Source: Chloroflexus sp. Y-396-1
Lineage (GTDB): Bacteria; Chloroflexota; Chloroflexia; Chloroflexales; Chloroflexaceae
Direction of reading: 5' to 3'
NCBI RefSeq assembly: GCF_000516515.1
Contig: NZ_KI911784.1
Location: forward strand, 372,001 to 436,000
DNA length: 64,000 nucleotides
In this document: positions 52,228-60,279 of the stretch, piece after piece
Position numbering within the stretch: position 1 is the first letter of the stretch
How the letters are laid out: every line of letters begins with the position of its first letter
Made by a program: the position numbers and the translations under genes
The notes under the pieces: generated by a model
What the model saw: the letters and a program-made list of their open reading frames with translations, nothing else
Databases searched by the model: none
What the model was told of the DNA's origin: nothing

Positions 52228-53163
52228 ATGGAACACGTGCTGGAAAAAGGCAAAGTGCATCACAAGTGGGATAATAGCCTACCTCCTGCCATCGAGATCG
52301 CTGCTGGCGACATTGTTCACTGCGAGACGGCCGAAGTAACGAATAATCAGGTCACGCCGGGCTGTGACGCCAGTGTTTTGCTGAATCTCGACTTCGGACA
52401 GCTTTACCCATTAGCCGGCCCCATCTTCGTGAAAGACGCTATGCCGGGCGATATTCTGGAGGTTGAGATTCTTCGGTTACAACCGCTTGATTGGGGTTGG
52501 ACGGGAATTATTCCCGGTTTAGGGTTACTCGCTCAGGATTTCACCACCCCATACATTCGCCATTTCGACCTGAGCAATGGGCAAACAGCGCCACTCCGTG
52601 ATGACATTCACATTCCCCTCCAACCATTTTGCGGCACGATGGGAGTAGCGCTTGACGAACCTGGTGCATTTGATGTCTTACCAACCGGCAAAGGTGGTGG
52701 CAATATTGACACTCGCCATCTTAATGTCGGTGCTAAGCTCTATCTGCCGGTCTTTGTTCCAGGTGCACTCTTTTCAGCCGGTGACTGCCACGCCGCACAA
52801 GGCGATGGTGAAGTGTGTGTAACCGGCATCGAATGTCCGATGCAATTTTCACTACGTTTCAATGTCATTAAGGGTCGCTCATTAAAGCCGTGGCGCTATC
52901 ACTTTTACACACCTCCTGGACCGATTCAGCCGGCATACGATGCACGAGGGTATTATGTCACCACGGCAATTGGTCCTGATCTGATGGAGAACGCTCGAAA
53001 CGCTGTGCGCGATATGATTGAATGGTTAACCGATAATTATCGCCTCAGCCGTGAAGATGCTTACGTGTTATGTAGTCTCGCAGGTGACTTACGGATCAGC
53101 CAGATCGTTGATGCACCTAACTGGTGTGTATCATTTTATATGGCGCTGAGTGTCTTCCGCTGA
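52228..53163 (+). CDS. Acetamidase/formamidase family protein
   Basis: A 311-residue hydrolase of the FmdA/AmdA family. The N-terminal part VHHKWDNSLPPAIEIAAGDIVHCET is typical, as are PLAGPIFVKDAMPGDILEVEIL, GGNIDTRHLNVGAKLYLPVFVPGALFSAGDCHAAQGDGEV and the late LSREDAYVLCSLAGDLRISQIVD. It releases ammonia from a short amide such as formamide. GTGAGGAG lies in front of the ATG. It ends before a strong hairpin shared with the sulfite reductase gene. Confidence 0.9.
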   Translation: MEHVLEKGKVHHKWDNSLPPAIEIAAGDIVHCETAEVTNNQVTPGCDASVLLNLDFGQLYPLAGPIFVKDAMPGDILEVEILRLQPLDWGWTGIIPGLGLLAQDFTTPYIRHFDLSNGQTAPLRDDIHIPLQPFCGTMGVALDEPGAFDVLPTGKGGGNIDTRHLNVGAKLYLPVFVPGALFSAGDCHAAQGDGEVCVTGIECPMQFSLRFNVIKGRSLKPWRYHFYTPPGPIQPAYDARGYYVTTAIGPDLMENARNAVRDMIEWLTDNYRLSREDAYVLCSLAGDLRISQIVDAPNWCVSFYMALSVFR

Positions 53164-53236
53164 AATGCTGGCTCGATCACGTACAATACTTGTGCGATAG
53201 ACACAGAACGGACAAAGATATTACCCGTTCGTGTCA

Positions 53237-53275
53237 AAAAGGGAAGAACGACAGCCGTCGTTTCTTCCCTTTATC
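53237..53275. terminator. Bidirectional terminator
   Basis: AAGGGAAGAACGAC (53239-53252) pairs with GTCGTTTCTTCCCTT (53257-53272). A-rich and T-rich flanks suit both convergent genes. Confidence 0.8.
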
Positions 53276-53341
53276 ATCGTTTGGCGGCATAGACCACATT
53301 GTTTTGCCGGTCGGTACCTTCAGGCACTGTCGGTATCTTCA

Positions 53342-55033
53342 TCACCCTGCACTATCATCTTCTTTGTAGTTCGGAACAAGTTGCTGTAAAGCCACGATGC
53401 CCATCCGATGGCAGAAATCCCCGAACGACTCACCCGGTTGCCGTTCACGCTGATATGCCGCAAACACCGGTTCAAGACTTGATACAATCGCCTCACGTTT
53501 GACGTTGTCAAGGTAAAGTTCACCGAGCCGATTGCCTAACGAACTACCACCCAGGTAAATGGTGTAGGAATTCAAACTCCGCCCTACCAGACCAATTTCG
53601 GCAGTATAGGGACGCGCACAACCGTTCGGACAACCGGTCATGCGCACATGCGGGACAGGGCCATCGTGTAGTCTTAATCGGCTTAACAACGCCTGGATTT
53701 CACGAATCATCTGTGGCATAACCCGCTCACTTTCAGTAATTGCCAATCCACAAGTAGGAAGCGCCGGACAGGCCATCGCTTGTTGGACGACAAGTGGTAC
53801 ACTACCGGGTAACGCCACATCGTGATCAAAGAATATCTTCTCAATTGCCGCTCTATCTGCCGGGTCGATGTTGACAAAAAGGATATTCTGCTGGGGGGTC
53901 AAGCGCACTTCGAGAGCAAAATGTTGGACGACGGTGCGAATGGCTGCCCGAAGATTATCTCTGATCCGTCCGTTCTCTACGAAAAGACCGAAGAAGAGTC
54001 GTCCATCCCCTTGTTCGTGCCAACCAAGATGATCGTCAGCACTTAACCAGATCAGTGGTCTGGGATCTGCCAGCGTATAGCCTAGATAGCGCTCTACCTC
54101 AACCTTAAAGCGTTCAATACCCCACTGTTCAACCAGGTACTTCATCCGCGCAAACTTACGATCGTCACGCCGACCATGATCACGTTGTACCTTGACGATA
54201 GCCTCTACAACTTCAAAAAGTTGCTCGGCTGCGACTGTAGTCAAAGGTTTGGCCAGGAGAGGATGCGTATCCTTCACGCCATGGCTCTGCCCCATACCAC
54301 CACCAACCAGTATCGTAAAACCTCGTAGCTGCCCCTCAACCCACGGTACGATACCGATGTCCTGGGTGTAAACATCGACACAATTGTCACCGGGAAAAGC
54401 GAAGGCGATTTTAAACTTACGTGGCAAGTAGGTATCACCGTAAAGGGGTTCTTCCTCCTCCAACGTTGCCGCCTTTTCGCCATCTAGCCAAATCTCGTAG
54501 TAAGCGTGGGTTCCGGGCTTCAGACGATCAGAGAGTTCTCGGGCATAGCGCATCAATTCTGTGCGTTGGCGATCAACAAAAGGCGCCGGGCAGGCAACAA
54601 TATTTCGCACGACATCGCCACATGCCGAGAGAGTCGTTAACAGGTTTCGATGAAGGATCTGGATGAGCGGTTTCAGGCCACCCTTGCGCACACCGTGATA
54701 CTGAATAGCCTGGCGCGTAGTAATACGCAGCGTAGCATTTCCTAGTTCATCGGCGAGTCGGTCAAGGACAAGATACTGCTCTGGACTGAGCCGACCACCG
54801 GGGATGGCTACCCGGATCATAAAAGCGTACTCAGGCCCTAACCCACGAGCTTTCCGAGCTTTACGTACATCCCGATTCTCTTGTTGGTAAATCCCGTGGA
54901 ACTTAAGAATCTGGTACCCCTCATCACTGAAATGATCGCTACCGTTGTGTAATTCCTGGTCTATTGGCCCGCGCAGATGTCGGCTGGTCAGTTTAATCTG
55001 CTCGACTTTTGAAAGCTTTGGTGTATCTGACAT
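53342..55033 (-). CDS. sir: Sulfite reductase hemoprotein
   Basis: A 563-residue siroheme/[4Fe-4S] reductase of the nitrite/sulfite family. It has two ferredoxin-like parts and the cluster motifs MACPALPTCGLA (C-x5-C, near residue 425) and MTGCPNGCARPY (C-x3-C, near 470). The siroheme-binding N-terminal arginine region (RVAIPGGRLSPEQYLVLDRLA...RITTRQAIQYHGV) is typical. In the operon it follows genes that make siroheme, so assimilatory sulfite reduction to sulfide is most likely; the electron donor (ferredoxin or NADPH) is not decided. GGGAGAAA precedes the ATG. Confidence 0.9.
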   Translation of the reverse strand: MSDTPKLSKVEQIKLTSRHLRGPIDQELHNGSDHFSDEGYQILKFHGIYQQENRDVRKARKARGLGPEYAFMIRVAIPGGRLSPEQYLVLDRLADELGNATLRITTRQAIQYHGVRKGGLKPLIQILHRNLLTTLSACGDVVRNIVACPAPFVDRQRTELMRYARELSDRLKPGTHAYYEIWLDGEKAATLEEEEPLYGDTYLPRKFKIAFAFPGDNCVDVYTQDIGIVPWVEGQLRGFTILVGGGMGQSHGVKDTHPLLAKPLTTVAAEQLFEVVEAIVKVQRDHGRRDDRKFARMKYLVEQWGIERFKVEVERYLGYTLADPRPLIWLSADDHLGWHEQGDGRLFFGLFVENGRIRDNLRAAIRTVVQHFALEVRLTPQQNILFVNIDPADRAAIEKIFFDHDVALPGSVPLVVQQAMACPALPTCGLAITESERVMPQMIREIQALLSRLRLHDGPVPHVRMTGCPNGCARPYTAEIGLVGRSLNSYTIYLGGSSLGNRLGELYLDNVKREAIVSSLEPVFAAYQRERQPGESFGDFCHRMGIVALQQLVPNYKEDDSAG

Positions 55034-55071
55034 AGCATTTCTCCCGACTAGCGGAATATGCGGATACCTGA

Positions 55072-55890
55072 CTATCCGTGTTCAACAGCGACTGTCTGTT
55101 TACGGGAAGTTACACTGAAATTGACCGGCAGCTCCATTGTGGTCACGATTGAACTGGAGGCCGCGAGAGATGCAATCGCCTGCAATTGCTCTCTCACCAT
55201 AACAACTGCACCAATCACCCAAACTGCTGGTGCTTTAACGGCAACATCCCTCTGCGCTACCGAAGCCAAAGAAGTGAGGATGACCCGTTCTTCTGGCATC
55301 GAGCCGTTTTCGATAAAGGCGCAAGGTTCCCATGGGTCACGCCCAACCCGAATAAGGTTCGCAGCCAGTTCAGCCCGTTGCTCTACTCCCATCAAGATCA
55401 CCAACGTATCAATTTGAGCATACGGCGCAATATCAGGTAAGCTTCCGCCTTGAGTTTGTCCGCACATCACAGCGAATCCTCGCCCGACACCACGCAACGT
55501 AAGAGGAATGCCGACCATCCCTGGTAGAGCTAACGCAGAGCTAATTCCGGGTACCAGTTCGACAGAAATCCCTTGCTGAGCCAGGAACAGCCATTCTTCA
55601 CCTCCTCGGCCATAAATCATAGGGTCGCCCCCTTTGAGGCGCACTACCTTCCGCCCAGAGCGAGCATAAGCGAGAAGCAGATGAAGAATCTCGCGCTGAA
55701 CGTGCGCTTGTTCACCCCTGACTTTACCAACGTAGATGCGCTCAGCTAAGGGGTTAACCAGTTCGAGAATGGCTGCTGAAACCAGCCGATCATAGAGCAC
55801 GACCTCAGCTTCGGCGAGCACACGCAACGCCTTGAGGGTCAGTAGCTCTGGGTCTCCGGGACCAGCTCCGACCAGATAAACTTTGCTCAT
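55072..55890 (-). CDS. cobA: Uroporphyrinogen-III C-methyltransferase
   Basis: A 272-residue SUMT that adds two methyl groups to uroporphyrinogen III to make precorrin-2. GAGPGDPELLTLKALRVLAEAEVVLYDRLVS, VRLKGGDPMIYGRGGEE, VPGISSALALPGMVGIPLTLRG and the late VKAPAVWVIGAVV are family signatures. The product feeds siroheme synthesis for the reductase gene next to it. Its ATG overlaps the upstream stop by four bases. Confidence 0.94.
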   Translation of the reverse strand: MSKVYLVGAGPGDPELLTLKALRVLAEAEVVLYDRLVSAAILELVNPLAERIYVGKVRGEQAHVQREILHLLLAYARSGRKVVRLKGGDPMIYGRGGEEWLFLAQQGISVELVPGISSALALPGMVGIPLTLRGVGRGFAVMCGQTQGGSLPDIAPYAQIDTLVILMGVEQRAELAANLIRVGRDPWEPCAFIENGSMPEERVILTSLASVAQRDVAVKAPAVWVIGAVVMVREQLQAIASLAASSSIVTTMELPVNFSVTSRKQTVAVEHG

Positions 55891-56567
55891 ACGGTCTCCT
55901 GTTGACGAGTTCTAAGTTCAACCACTGGCGCCGAGGCAGAGGTATACAGTGTCTGCAAAAGCAGCGCCTGAGCCTGAGCATACGCGCCTGCACGTAGCAG
56001 ATCCAGTGCAGAACTATCTACCATGCGGTACCAGGCTGCTTTGCGTTCAGCAAAACTATGCGGATAAGCCTGCCGAACCAGTGTACGAAACGCACGCAGC
56101 ATTTGGAGATACACAGCGTACTCAGGGCCATACTCTTGTGCCAGGCGCTCTCTGATCCGCACAGCAAGAGCCGGCGCCACACCACTGGTCGAAACAGCAA
56201 TGACAAGATCGCCCTGGTTATGCACCGAAGGCAGAATGAAATCGCAGTACTGTGGATCGTCTACAGCATTGAGCCAGATCCCTCGTTCACGGGCTTCCTG
56301 AGCAATCCTAGCATTGAGACACGTATCAGGTAGGTGTACAAAACAGAGCATGAAACCTTCCAGATCGCCGTAACGATACTCACGTCGCTGCCAATCGAGC
56401 TGGGTCGTTTGAGCAATAGGTTCAAGTGCAGGGTGGGCGAAGGGAGAAATCAGTCTGACCCATGCCCCCGCTTCTATCAGGCGCTGTACTTTAACTTCGG
56501 TCTCGCCGCCACCACCAACAAAGAGCACCCGTTTGCCGCTTAAGTCCAGCATGACCGGATAGTACAT
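55887..56567 (-). CDS. Precorrin-2 dehydrogenase / siroheme synthase N-terminal type
   Basis: A 226-residue protein like the first half of CysG (Met8p). It has YYPVMLDLSGKRVLFVGGGGETEVKVQRLIEAGAWVRLISP, the NAD-binding loop, and DPQYCDFILPSVHNQGDLVIAVSTSGVAPALAVRIRERL. It oxidises precorrin-2 and may add iron to complete siroheme. GAGGTG precedes the ATG. It lies directly upstream of cobA. Confidence 0.9.
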   Translation of the reverse strand: MYYPVMLDLSGKRVLFVGGGGETEVKVQRLIEAGAWVRLISPFAHPALEPIAQTTQLDWQRREYRYGDLEGFMLCFVHLPDTCLNARIAQEARERGIWLNAVDDPQYCDFILPSVHNQGDLVIAVSTSGVAPALAVRIRERLAQEYGPEYAVYLQMLRAFRTLVRQAYPHSFAERKAAWYRMVDSSALDLLRAGAYAQAQALLLQTLYTSASAPVVELRTRQQETV

Positions 56568-56671
56568 ATGTCACCTCAATGATCGCGCCACATGATGCAG
56601 AGCCAGAAGGCAACTAATCCGAACCATCTACCCAAACGCTACCGATGCCGAGCCTGTTACCTCTCACCCGA

Positions 56672-57814
56672 CTACAACGCCTGATACGCGGCCCGTAGCA
56701 CCTCGGCTACTTCAGGTCGAGTAAACTCTGGTGGTAACGGCATTCCCGCACGTAGCAACTCACGTACCCGTGTGCCTGAGAGAGTCAGATGGTATTGGGC
56801 ATCGTGTGGGCATGTCCGTGGCGAGACTACTGTTGCGCAGGCACGGCAGTAGAACGTATGATCAAATTTAAGGATTTGGATGCCGATTTCCTCAGGGCTG
56901 AAATTCGCAAAGATCGACTGTGCCTCGTAGGGGCCATAGTAGTTACCAACCCCTGCGTGATCACGCCCCACAATAAAATGAGTGCAGCCATAGTTCTTAC
57001 GGCTAATTGCATGCAAAATAGCCTCGCGTGGCCCTGCATAACGCATCGCCGCAGGATAAACACCTAACAGCACTCGATCCGACGGATAGTATCGTTCGAG
57101 TAGCACCTTATAAGCTGCCATTCGCACGGTAGCAGGCACATCATCAGACTTAGTGGTACCCACAAGCGGATGGAGAAACAAGCCATCGAGATATTCAAGG
57201 GCAATTTTGTGCAGATACTCATGTGCCCGGTGGATCGGATTGCGAGTCTGAAATGCAACAACCGTCTTCCATCCTCGCTCCTGGAACAGTTGCCGAGTCT
57301 CACTGGGCGTGTAGTGGTGTTCGGGAAACGGCCCGCGATCCAATACAAACAATTGCACTTTACCAGCCAGGTACACCTCACCCTGGGCAAACAGTGCCGC
57401 AACACCAGGATGGGCCAGATCTGTTGTACGATAGACTGCTGATGCCTCGTGCTCTTTATCTGGTTGATACTGTTCTTCCACTTCGAGCAGTCCTACCGTC
57501 TGTCCACTCCTGGTCAATCGAACGGTCTTCCGGTACTGCGCAGCTTCACGTTTAGATACACCCAACGTAATTGGAATACTCCACGGCAGACCATTTGCCA
57601 ATCGCATTGCTTCCAACACACTCAGATAATCGGCCTGCCCCATGAAACCCTCTAGCGGGGAATAAACGCCAGTAGCGATCAGTTCAAGATCAGCATACGC
57701 CCGTTCATCAAGCTCAAGCGCCGGCAGATGATCGAATTCATGCAGGTGAGCAGGACGAATCCGCTCGACCAACACGCCACCATGAGGTTTTGGTAAATGA
57801 CTCACCGATGTCAT
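56672..57814 (-). CDS. sat: Sulfate adenylyltransferase (ATP sulfurylase)
   Basis: A 380-residue single-chain ATP sulfurylase that makes adenylyl sulfate. The start at ATG 57814 has AAGGTG nine bases before it; the GTG at 57826 is the alternative. Motifs: [21 protein letters not shown] (with HxxH-like), [20 protein letters not shown], and a C-terminal zinc-site pattern [20 protein letters not shown], which is typical of archaeal-type Sat. [28 protein letters not shown] ends it. Length is normal. Confidence 0.93.
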   Translation of the reverse strand: MTSVSHLPKPHGGVLVERIRPAHLHEFDHLPALELDERAYADLELIATGVYSPLEGFMGQADYLSVLEAMRLANGLPWSIPITLGVSKREAAQYRKTVRLTRSGQTVGLLEVEEQYQPDKEHEASAVYRTTDLAHPGVAALFAQGEVYLAGKVQLFVLDRGPFPEHHYTPSETRQLFQERGWKTVVAFQTRNPIHRAHEYLHKIALEYLDGLFLHPLVGTTKSDDVPATVRMAAYKVLLERYYPSDRVLLGVYPAAMRYAGPREAILHAISRKNYGCTHFIVGRDHAGVGNYYGPYEAQSIFANFSPEEIGIQILKFDHTFYCRACATVVSPRTCPHDAQYHLTLSGTRVRELLRAGMPLPPEFTRPEVAEVLRAAYQAL

Positions 57815-57839
57815 ATCTTGCTTCACCTTAATTCAGTGC

Positions 57840-58502
57840 TCAGAGTGATTGTCTACCAACCCACAACCCACACTCTGTTTTTCCCTGACCTGACCAACGA
57901 CCAGCCCGCACATCCTCACCGGGTTGCACTGCTCGCGTACAAGGCCAACAGCCAATACTCAAGAAACCTACCCAGTACAGCGGATTCACCGGTAGTTGAT
58001 ACGTTTGAGCAAACAGCTCTATCTGCTGACGGCTCCAGTAGGCCAGAGGGTTGATTCGCAACCGTTCACCGAATTCAAGAAACCCCAAATGCTGGCGTGT
58101 CAATGCCTGATCTCGGCTACGAGCGTTCAAGAGTGCTGAAGGCTTTTTACGAGCCAGATATTCACGTAAAGGAGCTATCTTGCGAATACGACAACAACCG
58201 TCTGGATCAGTGCGAAACTGTTCTTGCCCCCACGGATCGAGCGGTATGTTTGCACTGAGCGTTACAAACCGCATCTGTGGGTAACGTTCTATCAACCGAT
58301 CACGAGTAGCCAGGGTTTCGGGAAAGTGGTAACCTGTATCGACAAAGACCACCTCCCCGGTGTAGCCAGCCAAGGCTGCCAGCTCAAGTAGCACAATACC
58401 GTTGAGGTTGAAGGCGCTGGTTATGAGCAAATCCGGATAATTCGTCAGTGCCCAGCGAATCACTTCAAGGGGATCGGTATGCTCATCCCAATATTCAGTC
58501 AT
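57840..58502 (-). CDS. cysH: Adenylylsulfate reductase (CysH type, [4Fe-4S])
   Basis: A 220-residue enzyme that reduces APS or PAPS to sulfite. [15 protein letters not shown] and [17 protein letters not shown] are the PP-loop-like and substrate segments. Two cysteine pairs, DGCCRIRKI and GCWPCTRAV, imply an [4Fe-4S] cluster as in APS reductases. The catalytic cysteine is in KTECGLW; most relatives have ECGLH. The start overlaps the cysC stop (TAATG). The operon also has an APS kinase, so both substrates could exist. Confidence 0.9.
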   Translation of the reverse strand: MTEYWDEHTDPLEVIRWALTNYPDLLITSAFNLNGIVLLELAALAGYTGEVVFVDTGYHFPETLATRDRLIERYPQMRFVTLSANIPLDPWGQEQFRTDPDGCCRIRKIAPLREYLARKKPSALLNARSRDQALTRQHLGFLEFGERLRINPLAYWSRQQIELFAQTYQLPVNPLYWVGFLSIGCWPCTRAVQPGEDVRAGRWSGQGKTECGLWVGRQSL

Positions 58503-59062
58503 TATCTCCTCCTCACCGTAATATCCAACCGTTCAAGGGCAACGAGCAACTGATCGAGGCATGCGCGCAAGGTCATCTGATCGGTGCGCAGATGCAGATC
58601 AGGATTGAGCGGAGGTTCGTAGGGATCGGAAATCCCAGTAAATTGAGCAATTTCACCACGCAATGCTTTGGCATACAATCCCTTCACATCGCGCTGGATC
58701 AAGACTTCTAGCGGAGCTTCGACAAACACCTCTAGTTTCCTGGGCGCAGCCGCTAGAACTTCGGTCCGAGTCGCACGGTAGGGGCTAATAGCACTGACCA
58801 GCACAATAACACCGTGTTTCGCCAGCAAGTTTGCGACAAAACCAATCCGCCGGATGTTGGTATCACGATCTTCGCGACTAAAGCCTAACCCCTTTGATAG
58901 ATGCTCGCGCACAATATCACCATCGAGCTGCTCGACGGGGTAACCAGCTTCCTGCAGAACTGTTGCCAGGGCACGAGCCAGTGTCGTTTTTCCTGCTCCA
59001 GAAAGTCCGGTAAACCAGATCACAAGCCCTGATCGAGAGGTTGTTGGAAAAGCAGTTCGCAC
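58502..59062 (-). CDS. cysC: Adenylylsulfate kinase
   Basis: A 186-residue APS kinase. [17 protein letters not shown] is the P-loop (near 20), [29 protein letters not shown] is the family signature, followed by [22 protein letters not shown]. It makes PAPS for sulfation or reduction. The GTG start has GAGGAG upstream. It is first in the cysC-cysH-sat-sirC-cobA-sir operon. Confidence 0.94.
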   Translation of the reverse strand: MRTAFPTTSRSGLVIWFTGLSGAGKTTLARALATVLQEAGYPVEQLDGDIVREHLSKGLGFSREDRDTNIRRIGFVANLLAKHGVIVLVSAISPYRATRTEVLAAAPRKLEVFVEAPLEVLIQRDVKGLYAKALRGEIAQFTGISDPYEPPLNPDLHLRTDQMTLRACLDQLLVALERLDITVRRR

Positions 59063-59531
59063 ACGCTATCTCCTCTGCTTAAGGCATCTTATGGACTTAG
59101 TAGCAATGTCTGTCCGATGCTCGTTCGGTACTGCGGTGACACTATGATGGAAAGGTCACGTGAGTTAACGATACTACGTGCAACGTACACGACAGAAGAA
59201 ATCTGAGTACCCTGATGACATTTATGTCGCCGGGAAAAAGACAACAATAGTAACCACCAAACCACCCGGAAAACACCATAGGCGTAAGGTCGGTCAGCTT
59301 ACGTTGCCCATTGCGAGGGACGCAGTTTATGCAAGGTTTTGATAACAGCTACAACAGAATGGACGACCGGTTAAGGAGATTATTAATTGAGAAGATACTG
59401 GAGAACACAAAAACCTATCAGCACACAGCGCACAGGATCCTTGTCGCTTGATGGCTGCGATACCTGGAAAACGATCACGAGATGAATTCCGCACGCTGGC
59501 CCTCACTTTCTCGTAAGTCGATGCAGCATTG
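59063..59531 (-). other. Long leader of the sulfate-reduction operon
   Basis: About 463 bases separate the promoter at 59532 from the first start codon. No known riboswitch pattern is recognised by eye. A short hairpin, CGTAAG/CTTACG around 59283-59304, is visible. The minus-strand frame 59327-59560 has no ribosome site. Confidence 0.5.
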
Positions 59532-59560
59532 AGTATAAGCGAACATCTCTCTTTTGTCAA
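59532..59560 (-). promoter_or_regulatory. Sigma70-type promoter of the sulfate-reduction operon
   Basis: Minus-strand TTGACA (59555-59560) and TATACT (59532-59537) with a 17-base spacer. It points to cysC. Confidence 0.78.
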
Positions 59561-59597
59561 TATACTTGATCAAGAACTCAAGAATAAGTTACTATCA

Positions 59598-59626
59598 TTG
59601 ACAACCCTGACTCTTCCGAGTACCAT
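59598..59626 (+). promoter_or_regulatory. Promoter candidate of small membrane-protein gene
   Basis: TTGACA (59598-59603), 17-base spacer, TACCAT (59621-59626). Downstream gene begins at 59678. Confidence 0.5.
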
Positions 59627-59677
59627 GCCGGTACGATACTCGGATCGCATGAACGAGAACTACTCAGTCATACAGGT

Positions 59678-59929
59678 ATGGATCCATCACCTTCACGACG
59701 TATCCGCTGGGCAATCAACGGCGCTCTCATCCTTGCCCTGCTGGCCGTTCTTCTGGGTGGGCTGTTCACAGTAATTATCAGCTTCTTCACCGGTCGGTTA
59801 TCACCTGAAGCCAATTGGCAGCAGTGGCTGAGCGTGCTCTTTCCCGCCGTTCTGATATGGGGTATTGCAGCGTTGCCTTTTGGCGCTGCCCTTGGTTTCT
59901 TTGCTTCGCTCATCTGGCGTGAAGTTTGA
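59678..59929 (+). CDS. Small membrane protein before tRNA-Pro
   Basis: An 83-residue protein with two membrane helices (residues ~13-36 and ~52-78) and a charged start (MDPSPSRRIRW). No good ribosome site precedes the ATG; a promoter-like sequence is at 59598. Family unknown. The tRNA-Pro promoter begins inside its last codons. Confidence 0.55.
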   Translation: MDPSPSRRIRWAINGALILALLAVLLGGLFTVIISFFTGRLSPEANWQQWLSVLFPAVLIWGIAALPFGAALGFFASLIWREV

Positions 59930-59954
59930 CTCTTCGCCGCAGCCGCGCTATAAT
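59926..59954 (+). promoter_or_regulatory. Promoter of tRNA-Pro
   Basis: TTGACT (59926-59931) and TATAAT (59949-59954) with a 17-base spacer; the tRNA starts 11 bases later. Confidence 0.85.
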
Positions 59955-59965
59955 CAGGGCATGTT

Positions 59966-60042
59966 CGGGGCGTAGCGCAGACCGGTAGCGCACCTGAATG
60001 GGGTTCAGGAGGTCGCTGGTTCAAATCCAGTCGCCCCGACCA
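59966..60042 (+). tRNA. tRNA-Pro (anticodon GGG)
   Basis: Acceptor CGGGGCG pairs with CGCCCCG; the D arm is GCGC...GCGC; the anticodon stem CCTGA/TCAGG encloses ATGGGGT, giving anticodon GGG; the T arm contains GGTTCAAATCC. CCA is encoded at 60040-60042. Confidence 0.95.
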
Positions 60043-60047
60043 CACGA

Positions 60048-60083
60048 AGACTGGTGAGTCACCCTCACCAGTCTTTGTTTTTG
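60048..60083 (+). terminator. Intrinsic terminator after tRNA-Pro
   Basis: AGACTGGTGAG (60048-60058) pairs with CTCACCAGTCT (60064-60074), followed by TTGTTTTTG. Confidence 0.88.
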
Positions 60084-60150
60084 TCCCAGAGCAGTAAACG
60101 ATTTTTTTGTATATAATGTTGGTAAAATGCCGATTTTGACTGTTACCATC

Positions 60151-60180
60151 TTGACACCTACCATGATCCGGCGCTATACT
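60151..60180 (+). promoter_or_regulatory. Sigma70-type promoter of the large TPR gene
   Basis: TTGACA (60151-60156) and TATACT (60175-60180) with an 18-base spacer, about 100 bases before the ATG at 60280. Confidence 0.75.
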
Positions 60181-60279
60181 GCTACCATGTGGCGAATTCT
60201 ACTCGCGCTGCTATAGCGTTTCCTCAACGCACGAGTTCATTTCTGGCGGCGCCAACATCACAATGTGGGAGGATCCGGG

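Noticed and set aside
59327-59560. Minus-strand frame of 77 residues before cysC
   Set aside because: It begins inside the promoter at 59532-59560, so it cannot be translated in full from that transcript, and has no ribosome site.
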